Shown piece after piece: positions 46,091-59,535 of a stretch of DNA of 64,000 nt. The stretch spans positions 17,222,893 through 17,286,892 of the forward strand of contig OX326960.1 in NCBI GenBank assembly GCA_946800325.1, written 5' to 3'. A program made the translations under genes and the position numbers. The stretch is from Luzula sylvatica. Taxonomy: Eukaryota; Streptophyta; Magnoliopsida; Poales; Juncaceae. The stretch's first letter is position 1; each line of letters starts with the position of its first letter. The notes beneath the pieces were generated by a model, which worked only from the letters and a program-made list of their open reading frames with translations, was not told the origin of the DNA and did no database searches.

Positions 46091-46199
46091 GAAAATTACA
46101 ATGGCAAATCCCAAATCGCAAACAAAAATCCCCAAATCCCAAATTGCCCTTATTCTCGATCTCCGAAACCCCAAGCCGTCGATCTCCGTCCAATTCCAG

Positions 46200-47494
46200 A
46201 TGCCGCGGCGAGATTCCGTCGACGACGAGCTGGACTCGGAGGAAGTAATTGAGCTTAGCAGGAAGAAAAGGTGCAGGTCGGCTTTTATCGACGACACCGC
46301 CATAGAGGACGACGAAGACGACGAGGAAGAAGAGGACGACGATGACGATGATTACGGAGGTCGAGGTGCACGGAACAGGAAGAAACCACGAGGGTCTCAG
46401 TTCTTTGAACTCGAGGCAACAGTGAACAGCGACGAGGACGATGAGGAAGAAGAGGATGAAGGAGAAGACGGTAAGTTTGATTTCGTATCTGTCAATTGAT
46501 TGCTTCTTATCTGCTTCTTGCTAATGGCGAGAACAATAATTTGCAGATTTCATAGTGGATAATGGGGCAGACGTTGGGGCGGAGAGGAGCAGTGGAAGGA
46601 GAGAAAGAAGACCATCTTTCATGGAGGAACACGAAGATGTCGATGAGATAGAGCGCAAAGTGAGAGAGCGGTACAGATACGCCAAGTCCAGTAATGCTGA
46701 CTATGCCGAGGATGCTACCGATGTAGAGCAGCAAGCTCTTCTCCCTTCTGTGAAGGATCCTAAGCTATGGATGGTCAAATGCGCGGTACGTAATTAGTTA
46801 ATTAATTTTTCCAGATCGCAAGAAGTATCTGATTAATTTCAATTTATGATTAATTTCAATTTATGATGATTTCAGATTGGTCATGAGCGAGAAGTGGCGA
46901 TGAACCTAATGCAGAAGTACATAAATACCCCTAATCTTCATATAAGGTCTGTTATTGCCTTGGACCGTCTAAAGAGCTACATATATGTGGAAGCCGAGAA
47001 GGAAGCTCATGTCAAAGAGGTTTGTATTTTGTATTAATTCTTCTTTCATTCCTCCCAGTTAACAAGTTTATCGTCTTGATCGAACAAGGTTTTATGGTCT
47101 GTTTTGTTTTGTTCAGGTTTGTAAGGGTTTAAGAAATATATACTCATTAGACAAGATCAAGATTGTGCCTACCAAGGAAATGACTGATGTTTTGTCTGTG
47201 GAGAGCAAGGCTGTGGACCTTGCGAGAGATACTTGGGTTCGCATGAAAATTGGCGTTTATAAAGGAGACCTGGCTAAAGTATATTCTTTTCTCTCTTTTC
47301 TTATAATTTCATTTGCTATTTTCTATGTTATTTTTATTTAATTTTTTCTGGTGTATTTGTTAGGTCCTTGATGTTGATAATGTACGTCAAAGAGTGACAG
47401 TAGAGCTTATTCCTCGAGTCGATTTACAAATGCTCGCGAATAAGCTGGTATGTATACCTCTCTCTTTTTCTCTCTCCCTCTCTCTCTCTCTCCC

Positions 47495-47534
<40 letters not shown>

Positions 47535-47769
47535 AAGGAGTTGTTATAACACTTTCAGGATGGTCGCGGGGTGCCAAAAAAGAAATCATTTGCACCGCCT
47601 CCAAGATTCTTCAATGTCGAGGAAGCCAGGTATAATATTTATTTTCCAACAACAATTTCTTTAATTTTCCTGTTCTTTATTCTAAATAAACCCATTTTCT
47701 ATCAGAGAATTGAATATCCGAGTAGAGAGAAAAAGTGTTGTAGTTTTTTTTAATTTAGTAGGATCGTAA
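46200..47769 (+). pseudogene. SPT5: Truncated SPT5, unit U2
   Basis: Exons 1-6 match the intact copy (exon 1 46200-46470, exon 2 46547-46785, and so on), with the same splice sites. Exon 7 is cut after NIRVERK at 47735 and fused to sequence resembling the region upstream of SPT5. The frame adds 11 foreign residues (SVVVFFNLVGS) before TAA at 47767-47769, for a predicted 344 residues: acidic N-terminus, NGN domain and first KOW. There is one missense change near 47171 (Ile to Thr). It lacks all later KOWs and the C-terminal repeats, so it cannot act as SPT5, but it could be transcribed because the leader is present. The leader carries a MITE. Confidence 0.9.
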
Positions 47770-48311
47770 CAATCTAAATGGTTTCCAGTTAATAATTCAT
47801 AAATATGATTCAAAGAGTGTTGTAGTTTTCCTTCACATGATAGTTTTTTGTATGTTGAAGCTTTTCTTTAGAGAAGAGTTGTACGTAGTAGATTGATATT
47901 GGAAATACTGTTTTATAGGGAAATTTGAAATGGCGGATTCAGTTTGTATTCTTATGAATTTTGTCATAGATATGGAGATAAAATAAGAGTTTTAAAATCA
48001 ACATTTATTTTAATAAAATAACATTTATAAATAAAAAATAAAAAAACATTATAGTGTGTGATGACAAATATGAAAAACATAGTCTGGAAATAACAAATGA
48101 GTGAGAGTACATCCTTGTATATGTTTAAAAGGCGCATCAGTGTCAACAGGGCGGTAATAAATATCGTCCAATAGCAGCTAAAGAAGATTCGCTCCACTAA
48201 CGAGTAACGATGCAACAAAGCAAGACCGGACATTACTCCAATGACAAAAAATCTAGTCCGAACCCGCAACCTCCATAACAAACTCCTTCATATTCTCCCC
48301 AATTTTTCTGA
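47770..48311. other. Array linker, unit U2
   Basis: The first part repeats the sequence upstream of SPT5 (GATCGTAACAATCTAAATGGT) and then a diverged version of spacer positions 11270-11400. On the minus strand the 47964-48281 frame has no recognised homology; it and its diverged counterpart at 43619-44092 share phrases such as PFKHIQGCTLTH and FHICHHTL in one frame, but stops interrupt. The same linker recurs at 53382-53924 and 58994-59536. Confidence 0.55.
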
Positions 48312-51300
48312 AAGGACGAGAATTGGATGCCGAACTTGAGTTCACTCGTAAAATAGTGACCGGTTTGGTACCAAAGATGCAACACTGGAGGGAACGTACC
48401 AAACATCCCATTTTGTGGAGGAGTGAGGTGGCTCGCAGTATAAACTCACGAATGTACGGTGCGGTGATCTTGATATCCAATATCTCGAATTGGTACAAGG
48501 TTGAAGAATTGCCTACCGATTGCCACTTGTGGTTTAACTCGAGAGGAGCAGATGATTGAAATTATTGATTCACCTCCAATATCTTAGACATTTATTTACG
48601 TTGAATTGTTGATAAATGAAAACATACTACATGTTAAACCTACTAACCTCACAATGATATTTAAGAAAATAATATCTCGATAGAAATTTTTGTGAGCGCC
48701 CTGAATTATTTATCATGCTTTTGAGAGTTCAGAAGTTATGCCAAACTAATTAGTTTGATTCACATACTATCGGTGTTGATAAAATGCAGCAAGCTTGCAT
48801 GCATTTTTTTTTCTCTCACAATATTTTCAAGTACATCTCCATCTTATTTGCATTGTTTCGCCATAGAAGTACACGTGACATACGTTATCAAACTCTCGTC
48901 CAATTGTAATTGTTTTATTGAAAAAAGGAAAAAATTCTCCTATTTGGATACTATATATAACATACATGTATACAAGTAATTTTATAAAACATGTTTTTGC
49001 AACATGATTGACAGAATAATGATGAGGTGTATGGTATAATTTGAATTAAGTTAAACTAATTTTATATTGTGAATGCAATATCCAACGTAAGATTATTATC
49101 ATGCTGCGAGAGCATGTTGCGTGAAATTACTCCATGTATACATATCAAGAAAATTAATAATTACGATCATTGATACTCCTCCACTGAATATTCGTTAAAT
49201 ATCAGACTAACTAATCCTATAATTTATTCATTATCATTGGCGGTTGGTTTTGAATAATTTCAGTAATTTTGGGCCCGATAATTAATAAAAAGAAAAACAG
49301 TACGACGATTAGTTAGTAAATTGATTAATCCAACATGATCTAGTCTAATCATATTTAGACAACTTTAGCATCTTATAAGAACTAATAAAACAAATATTGG
49401 GAAATATTATGTTTTCAATTTTCATTGACATTATTGGGTGGAGAATCGTCAAGTTTTTTCCATTTACTCACTTTATAAAGACTAAAATATTTATTTATTT
49501 ATTTTCATTTCTACTGTTATATGCAAATTGTTGTATTTGCATTAGATGGTTAAAAGCTAATAATTAATAAAATCGATTCTAATAGTGTTGTAGTTTTCTG
49601 TTTCTCTCGACATGATAATTTAGGTATGTTAAAAACTTCTTTTTATCAGAGAAGAGTTTTAGTAGAGATATTATTCGATAGGAAATTCAAAATAGCTGCT
49701 TTAGTTTGTTTCTCAATTTTCTCACACAAGGGATATTTTTGTTAGATTGAACAGAATATTTCTTGTATATGCCTATATATATGGAATTTCTTGGCCACAT
49801 AGAGAAAATTCTAAGATATTGACTGTACGACTACGAACACGTTTCTTGCGCTAGGTTTCTTTTAAAAGAAATTGACAAATCCCTTTAATACATGGTACGT
49901 ACTTCAAAATATTATATGATATATTATTGAAATTTAATTGTTCAAACTTTATAATATTAGTGAACATAATTGATATCAAATTGCTATGAAAATTAAAACT
50001 TGTAATGGGTGTTAATTAAGTCGATATTAGCTTCCTTAATTTTCACGTGACATATTTGAATATTTTATTGCAAAATAATAACAGATATTTCTTTGGTATT
50101 CTCAAATTGCCAAGATACATCTAATGCATCATCAATAAATATATCTGGAAAAAAAATCATTTTGAAATCAAAATAAATAAGTAATATATATAAGTGCATA
50201 ACTAAATATAATAAACATTTAATTAATAGAAAATTATTTATGTAACAACAAACTTTTAGTATATTTTATTTCAAAGATATAATATATAAAAATATCAAAT
50301 CGATAAGTTAACAATTGATAAAATAATATATAATAGACGTGTAGTATTTTTTTTTTTTTTTTTGTAAATTATTGTTTCACCGTATCCGTAATGTGTCATA
50401 TACGATATCCGTATCCGTGCAACATAGTATATATATATATATATGTGATAATTGAGTTTTATGTACATGTAATAATATAAATGAGTTTTTTATGTGATAA
50501 ATGTATATAAATGAGTTTTATATACATTTATATATGCAATAATATAACGATGAACATCACTTGAATGATTATCAAGAGAAAACAATTTTTTTGTATATTC
50601 CAAGGAATATCTTCAGTAAACACTATATGATATTCTTTTTCGAAAAGAAAATAAAATACTGTTTGATATTATATGCAAATATCTATTATTTTTATGTCTA
50701 TCATTATATATGTACTCTCTTTTTCAATATAGCTCTTTTTTATTCATATAATCCATATATATTTACTTTTATGGTACATGTATATTTACTCTTTTTTTTT
50801 TATCAATATACTTAATAATATCACATTTGTATATTTTTTGTTTGTCTATTTGTGTATTATACTATTATTGTATATACTTTTTTGTATATTACTAGCATGC
50901 TACCCGTGCAATTGCGCGGGCATGTTGGTTGAAAGTGCAAAAAAAAAATTCTGCTTTTTTCTTTGGTATTGAATGTTTTTGATGACATTTTTGGCTGGGT
51001 TGTAATGTTTTTTGACAGGAATTTTGTATGGATGTAGATAATTTCCGCACAAAACCTAGTCCACAGATCTAGTGGCACGACCACGCGACTACATCTATGC
51101 TCGATCTTGATTTTTATTTATTTGGTTATTTTAAAATATAACCAACAGTATTTGTATCACCAAAATACAATAAAGTTATACCTATCTGCTAATATTTTAT
51201 TTTAAAGAGAATAATAAAAAAGATTTCATTTATTAATTATCAATTTGCTCATTGAACAATGAATAAATAAATCATGTGAAATAATTAGTAAAACATTTGA

Positions 51301-51490
51301 GGATCTAGTGATTATAGGTTTGCTCTCAAAATATAATAATAACATAATAATTATATTTCCATGTCTATCTAAATAAAAGTCCAGGAACCAAGAAAACCAA
51401 ACAATATTTTTTTTAATTTAGTAGAATCGTAACAATCTAAATGGTTTCCAGTTAATAATTCATAAATATCAAACAGTATTTTATGAATAA
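48312..51490 (+). repeat. Array spacer, unit U2 to U3
   Basis: Near-identical to 9998-13230. Contains the unexplained open block (48323-48559, beginning DAELEFTRKIVTGLVP), a poly-T tract, a short AT run (50429-50444) and the Helitron-type terminus (50892-50920). No gene is supported. Confidence 0.9.
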
Positions 51491-51812
51491 TCATACATTG
51501 TTTTATTCGTGGGGCTCACACCATTGAAGGCAGTTTCCAGTTAATAATTATATTTCCATGCTCGATCTTGATTTTTCTTATGTTTTATTCGTGGGGCTCA
51601 CACCATTGAACCAATGAGTTGATGCAACGAAGGCAGTTTCACATTAGGCTTTTGTATGAACGGCAACAGAAGATATGCATTTCGGTGTTGCCTTTAATGA
51701 ACCGAAAATTACAATGGCAAATCCCAAATCGCAAACAAAAATCCCCAAATCCCAAATTGCCCTTATTCTCGATCTCCGAAACCCCAAGCCGTCGATCTCC
51801 GTCCAATTCCAG

Positions 51813-53107
51813 ATGCCGCGGCGAGATTCCGTCGACGACGAGCTGGACTCGGAGGAAGTAATTGAGCTTAGCAGGAAGAAAAGGTGCAGGTCGGCTTTTA
51901 TCGACGACACCGCCATAGAGGACGACGAAGACGACGAGGAAGAAGAGGACGACGATGACGATGATTACGGAGGTCGAGGTGCACGGAACAGGAAGAAACC
52001 ACGAGGGTCTCAGTTCTTTGAACTCGAGGCAACAGTGAACAGCGACGAGGACGATGAGGAAGAAGAGGATGAAGGAGAAGACGGTAAGTTTGATTTCGTA
52101 TCTGTCAATTGATTGCTTCTTATCTGCTTCTTGCTAATGGCGAGAACAATAATTTGCAGATTTCATAGTGGATAATGGGGCAGACGTTGGGGCGGAGAGG
52201 AGCAGTGGAAGGAGAGAAAGAAGACCATCTTTCATGGAGGAACACGAAGATGTCGATGAGATAGAGCGCAAAGTGAGAGAGCGGTACAGATACGCCAAGT
52301 CCAGTAATGCTGACTATGCCGAGGATGCTACCGATGTAGAGCAGCAAGCTCTTCTCCCTTCTGTGAAGGATCCTAAGCTATGGATGGTCAAATGCGCGGT
52401 ACGTAATTAGTTAATTAATTTTTCCAGATCGCAAGAAGTATCTGATTAATTTCAATTTATGATTAATTTCAATTTATGATGATTTCAGATTGGTCATGAG
52501 CGAGAAGTGGCGATGAACCTAATGCAGAAGTACATAAATACCCCTAATCTTCATATAAGGTCTGTTATTGCCTTGGACCGTCTAAAGAGCTACATATATG
52601 TGGAAGCCGAGAAGGAAGCTCATGTCAAAGAGGTTTGTATTTTGTATTAATTCTTCTTTCATTCCTCCCAGTTAACAAGTTTATCGTCTTGATCGAACAA
52701 GGTTTTATGGTCTGTTTTGTTTTGTTCAGGTTTGTAAGGGTTTAAGAAATATATACTCATTAGACAAGATCAAGATTGTGCCTATCAAGGAAATGACTGA
52801 TGTTTTGTCTGTGGAGAGCAAGGCTGTGGACCTTGCGAGAGATACTTGGGTTCGCATGAAAATTGGCGTTTATAAAGGAGACCTGGCTAAAGTATATTCT
52901 TTTCTCTCTTTTCTTATAATTTCATTTGCTATTTTCTATGTTATTTTTATTTAATTTTTTCTGGTGTATTTGTTAGGTCCTTGATGTTGATAATGTACGT
53001 CAAAGAGTGACAGTAGAGCTTATTCCTCGAGTCGATTTACAAATGCTCGCGAATAAGCTGGTATGTATACCTCTCTCTTTTTCTCTCTCCCTCTCTCTCT
53101 CTCTCCC

Positions 53108-53147
<40 letters not shown>

Positions 53148-53382
53148 AAGGAGTTGTTATAACACTTTCAGGATGGTCGCGGGGTGACAAAAAAGAAATC
53201 ATTTGCACCGCCTCCAAGATTCTTCAATGTCGAGGAAGCCAGGTATAATATTTATTTTCCAACAACAATTTCTTTAATTTTCCTGTTCTTTATTCTAAAT
53301 AAACCCATTTTCTATCAGAGAATTGAATATCCGAGTAGAGAGAAAAAGTGTTGTAGTTTTTTTTAATTTAGTAGGATCGTAA
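51813..53382 (+). pseudogene. SPT5: Truncated SPT5, unit U3
   Basis: Same structure as the U2 copy (exons 1-6 plus the start of exon 7, fused tail, TAA at about 53380-53382) without the MITE in the leader. It has one distinguishing substitution near 53188 (Pro to Thr after DGRGV). Splice sites match the intact gene. Predicted product is again 344 residues with the NGN domain. Confidence 0.9.
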
Positions 53383-53923
53383 CAATCTAAATGGTTTCCA
53401 GTTAATAATTCATAAATATGATTCAAAGAGTGTTGTAGTTTTCCTTCACATGATAGTTTTTTGTATGTTGAAGCTTTTCTTTAGAGAAGAGTTGTACGTA
53501 GTAGATTGATATTGGAAATACTGTTTTATAGGGAAATTTGAAATGGCGGATTCAGTTTGTATTCTTATGAATTTTGTCATAGGTATGGAGATAAAATAAG
53601 AGTTTTAAAATCAACATTTATTTTAATAAAATAACATTTATAAATAAAAAATAAAAAAACATTATAGTGTGTGATGACAAATATGAAAAACATAGTCTCG
53701 AAATAACAAATGAGTGAGAGTACATCCTTGTATATGTTTAAAAGGCGCATCAGTGTCAACAGGGCGGTAATAAATATCGTCCAATAGCAGCTAAAGAAGA
53801 TTCGCTCCACTAACGAGTAACGATGCAACAAAGCAAGACCGGACATTACTCCAATGACAAAAAATCTAGTCCGAACCCGCAACCTCCATAACAAACTCCT
53901 TCATATTCTCCCCAATTTTCTGA

Positions 53924-56900
53924 AAGGACTAGAATTGGATGCCGAACTTGAGTTCACTCGTAAAATAGTGACCGGTTTGGTACCAAAGATGCAACACTGG
54001 AGGGAACGTACCAAACATCCCATTTTGTGGAGGAGTGAGGTGGCTCGCAGTATAAACTCACGAATGTACGGTGCGGTGATCTTGATATCCAATATCTCGA
54101 ATTGGTACAAGGTTGAAGAATTGCCTACCGATTGCCACTTGTGGTTTAACTCGAGAGGAGCAGATGATTGAAATTATTGATTCACCTCCAATATCTTAGA
54201 CATTTATTTACGTTGAATTGTTGATAAATGAAAACATACTACATGTTAAACCTACTAACCTCACAATGATATTTAAGAAAATAATATCTCGATAGAAATT
54301 TTTGTGAGCGCCCTGAATTATTTATCATGCTTTTGAGAGTTCAGAAGTTATGCCAAACTAATTAGTTTGATTCACATACTATCGGTGTTGATAAAATGCA
54401 GCAAGCTTGCATGCATTTTTTTTTCTCTCACAATATTTTCAAGTACATCTCCATCTTATTTGCATTGTTTCGCCATAGAAGTACACGTGACATACGTTAT
54501 CAAACTCTCGTCCAATTGTAATTGTTTTATTGAAAAAAGGAAAAAATTCTCCTATTTGGATACTATATATAACATACATGTATACAAGTAATTTTATAAA
54601 ACATGTTTTTGCAACATGATTGACAGAATAATGATGAGGTGTATGGTATAATTTGAATTAAGTTAAACTAATTTTATATTGTGAATGCAATATCCAACGT
54701 AAGATTATTATCATGCTGCGAGAGCATGTTGCGTGAAATTACTCCATGTATACATATCAAGAAAATTAATAATTACGATCATTGATACTCCTCCACTGAA
54801 TATTCGTTAAATATCAGACTAACTAATCCTATAATTTATTCATTATCATTGGCGGTTGGTTTTGAATAATTTCAGTAATTTTGGGCCCGATAATTAATAA
54901 AAAGAAAAACAGTACGACGATTAGTTAGTAAATTGATTAATCCAACATGATCTAGTCTAATCATATTTAGACAACTTTAGCATCTTATAAGAACTAATAA
55001 AACAAATATTGGGAAATATTATGTTTTCAATTTTCATTGACATTATTGGGTGGAGAATCGTCAAGTTTTTTCCATTTACTCACTTTATAAAGACTAAAAT
55101 ATTTATTTATTTATTTTCATTTCTACTGTTATATGCAAATTGTTGTATTTGCATTAGATGGTTAAAAGCTAATAATTAATAAAATCGATTCTAATAGTGT
55201 TGTAGTTTTCTGTTTCTCTCGACATGATAATTTAGGTATGTTAAAAACTTCTTTTTATCAGAGAAGAGTTTTAGTAGAGATATTATTCGATAGGAAATTC
55301 AAAATAGCTGCTTTAGTTTGTTTCTCAATTTTCTCACACAAGGGATATTTTTGTTAGATTGAACAGAATATTTCTTGTATATGCCTATATATATGGAATT
55401 TCTTGGCCACATAGAGAAAATTCTAAGATATTGACTGTACGACTACGAACACGTTTCTTGCGCTAGGTTTCTTTTAAAAGAAATTGACAAATCCCTTTAA
55501 TACATGGTACGTACTTCAAAATATTATATGATATATTATTGAAATTTAATTGTTCAAACTTTATAATATTAGTGAACATAATTGATATCAAATTGCTATG
55601 AAAATTAAAACTTGTAATGGGTGTTAATTAAGTCGATATTAGCTTCCTTAATTTTCACGTGACATATTTGAATATTTTATTGCAAAATAATAACAGATAT
55701 TTCTTTGGTATTCTCAAATTGCCAAGATACATCTAATGCATCATCAATAAATATATCTGGAAAAAAAATCATTTTGAAATCAAAATAAATAAGTAATATA
55801 TATAAGTGCATAACTAAATATAATAAACATTTAATTAATAGAAAATTATTTATGTAACAACAAACTTTTAGTATATTTTATTTCAAAGATATAATATATA
55901 AAAATATCAAATCGATAAGTTAACAATTGATAAAATAATATATAATAGACGTGTAGTATTTTTTTTTTTTTTTTTGTAAATTATTGTTTCACCGTATCCG
56001 TAATGTGTCATATACGATATCCGTATCCGTGCAACATAGTATATATATATATATATGTGATAATTGAGTTTTATGTACATGTAATAATATAAATGAGTTT
56101 TTTATGTGATAAATGTATATAAATGAGTTTTATATACATTTATATATGCAATAATATAACGATGAACATCACTTGAATGATTATCAAGAGAAAACAATTT
56201 TTTTGTATATTCCAAGGAATATCTTCAGTAAACACTATATGATATTCTTTTTCGAAAAGAAAATAAAATACTGTTTGATATTATATGCAAATATCTATTA
56301 TTTTTATGTCTATCATTATATATGTACTCTCTTTTTCAATATAGCTCTTTTTTATTCATATAATCCATATATATTTACTTTTATGGTACATGTATATTTA
56401 CTCTTTTTTTTTTATCAATATACTTAATAATATCACATTTGTATATTTTTTGTTTGTCTATTTGTGTATTATACTATTATTGTATATACTTTTTTGTATA
56501 TTACTAGCATGCTACCCGTGCAATTGCGCGGGCATGTTGGTTGAAAGTGCAAAAAAAAATTTCTGCTTTTTTCTTTGGTATTGAATGTTTTTGATGACAT
56601 TTTTGGCTGGGTTGTAATGTTTTTTGACAGGAATTTTGTATGGATGTAGATAATTTCCGCACAAAACCTAGTCCACAGATCTAGTGGCACGACCACGCGA
56701 CTACATCTATGCTCGATCTTGATTTTTATTTATTTGGTTATTTTAAAATATAACCAACAGTATTTGTATCACCAAAATACAATAAAGTTATACCTATCTG
56801 CTAATATTTTATTTTAAAGAGAATAATAAAAAAGATTTCATTTATTAATTATCAATTTGCTCATTGAACAATGAATAAATAAATCATGTGAAATAATTAG

Positions 56901-57100
56901 TAAAACATTTGAGGATCTAGTGATTATAGGTTTGCTCTCAAAATATAATAATAACATAATAATTATATTTCCATGTCTATCTAAATAAAAGTCCAGGAAC
57001 CAAGAAAACCAAACAATATTTTTTTTAATTTAGTAGAATCGTAACAATCTAAATGGTTTCCAGTTAATAATTCATAAATATCAAACAGTATTTTATGAAT
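53924..57100 (+). repeat. Array spacer, unit U3 to U4
   Basis: Near-identical to 48312-51490. The Helitron-type terminus is at 56504-56532 and an AT run at about 56041-56056. No gene is supported. Confidence 0.9.
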
Positions 57101-57424
57101 AATCATACATTGTTTTATTCGTGGGGCTCACACCATTGAAGGCAGTTTCCAGTTAATAATTATATTTCCATGCTCGATCTTGATTTTTCTTATGTTTTAT
57201 TCGTGGGGCTCACACCATTGAACCAATGAGTTGATGCAACGAAGGCAGTTTCACATTAGGCTTTTGTATGAACGGCAACAGAAGATATGCATTTCGGTGT
57301 TGCCTTTAATGAACCGAAAATTACAATGGCAAATCCCAAATCGCAAACAAAAATCCCCAAATCCCAAATTGCCCTTATTCTCGATCTCCGAAACCCCAAG
57401 CCGTCGATCTCCGTCCAATTCCAG

Positions 57425-58719
57425 ATGCCGCGGCGAGATTCCGTCGACGACGAGCTGGACTCGGAGGAAGTAATTGAGCTTAGCAGGAAGAAAAGGTGCA
57501 GGTCGGCTTTTATCGACGACACCGCCATAGAGGACGACGAAGACGACGAGGAAGAAGAGGACGACGATGACGATGATTACGGAGGTCGAGGTGCACGGAA
57601 CAGGAAGAAACCACGAGGGTCTCAGTTCTTTGAACTCGAGGCAACAGTGAACAGCGACGAGGACGATGAGGAAGAAGAGGATGAAGGAGAAGACGGTAAG
57701 TTTGATTTCGTATCTGTCAATTGATTGCTTCTTATCTGCTTCTTGCTAATGGCGAGAACAATAATTTGCAGATTTCATAGTGGATAATGGGGCAGACGTT
57801 GGGGCGGAGAGGAGCAGTGGAAGGAGAGAAAGAAGACCATCTTTCATGGAGGAACACGAAGATGTCGATGAGATAGAGCGCAAAGTGAGAGAGCGGTACA
57901 GATACGCCAAGTCCAGTAATGCTGACTATGCCGAGGATGCTACCGATGTAGAGCAGCAAGCTCTTCTCCCTTCTGTGAAGGATCCTAAGCTATGGATGGT
58001 CAAATGCGCGGTACGTAATTAGTTAATTAATTTTTCCAGATCGCAAGAAGTATCTGATTAATTTCAATTTATGATTAATTTCAATTTATGATGATTTCAG
58101 ATTGGTCATGAGCGAGAAGTGGCGATGAACCTAATGCAGAAGTACATAAATACCCCTAATCTTCATATAAGGTCTGTTATTGCCTTGGACCGTCTAAAGA
58201 GCTACATATATGTGGAAGCCGAGAAGGAAGCTCATGTCAAAGAGGTTTGTATTTTGTATTAATTCTTCTTTCATTCCTCCCAGTTAACAAGTTTATCGTC
58301 TTGATCGAACAAGGTTTTATGGTCTGTTTTGTTTTGTTCAGGTTTGTAAGGGTTTAAGAAATATATACTCATTAGACAAGATCAAGATTGTGCCTATCAA
58401 GGAAATGACTGATGTTTTGTCTGTGGAGAGCAAGGCTGTGGACCTTGCGAGAGATACTTGGGTTCGCATGAAAATTGGCGTTTATAAAGGAGACCTGGCT
58501 AAAGTATATTCTTTTCTCTCTTTTCTTATAATTTCATTTGCTATTTTCTATGTTATTTTTATTTAATTTTTTCTGGTGTATTTGTTAGGTCCTTGATGTT
58601 GATAATGTACGTCAAAGAGTGACAGTAGAGCTTATTCCTCGAGTCGATTTACAAATGCTCGCGAATAAGCTGGTATGTATACCTCTCTCTTTTTCTCTCT
58701 CCCTCTCTCTCTCTCTCCC

Positions 58720-58759
<40 letters not shown>

Positions 58760-58994
58760 AAGGAGTTGTTATAACACTTTCAGGATGGTCGCGGGGTGCC
58801 AAAAAAGAAATCATTTGCACCGCCTCCAAGATTCTTCAATGTCGAGGAAGCCAGGTATAATATTTATTTTCCAACAACAATTTCTTTAATTTTCCTGTTC
58901 TTTATTCTAAATAAACCCATTTTCTATCAGAGAATTGAATATCCGAGTAGAGAGAAAAAGTGTTGTAGTTTTTTTTAATTTAGTAGGATCGTAA
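57425..58994 (+). pseudogene. SPT5: Truncated SPT5, unit U4
   Basis: Same structure as in U2 and U3: exons 1-6, exon 7 cut after NIRVERK, short foreign tail and TAA at about 58992-58994. No MITE in the leader. By inspection it is the copy closest to the unit consensus. Confidence 0.9.
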
Positions 58995-59535
58995 CAATCT
59001 AAATGGTTTCCAGTTAATAATTCATAAATATGATTCAAAGAGTGTTGTAGTTTTCCTTCACATGATAGTTTTTTGTATGTTGAAGCTTTTCTTTAGAGAA
59101 GAGTTGTACGTAGTAGATTGATATTGGAAATACTGTTTTATAGGGAAATTTGAAATGGCGGATTCAGTTTGTATTCTTATGAATTTTGTCATAGATATGG
59201 AGATAAAATAAGAGTTTTAAAATCAACATTTATTTTAATAAAATAACATTTATAAATAAAAAATAAAAAAACATTATAGTGTGTGATGACAAATATGAAA
59301 AACATAGTCTGGAAATAACAAATGAGTGAGAGTACATCCTTGTATATGTTTAAAAGGCGCATCAGTGTCAACAGGGCGGTAATAAATATCGTCCAATAGC
59401 AGCTAAAGAAGATTCGCTCCACTAACGAGTAACGATGCAACAAAGCAAGACCGGACATTACTCCAATGACAAAAAATCTAGTCCGAACCCGCAACCTCCA
59501 TAACAAACTCCTTCATATTCTCCCCAATTTTCTGA

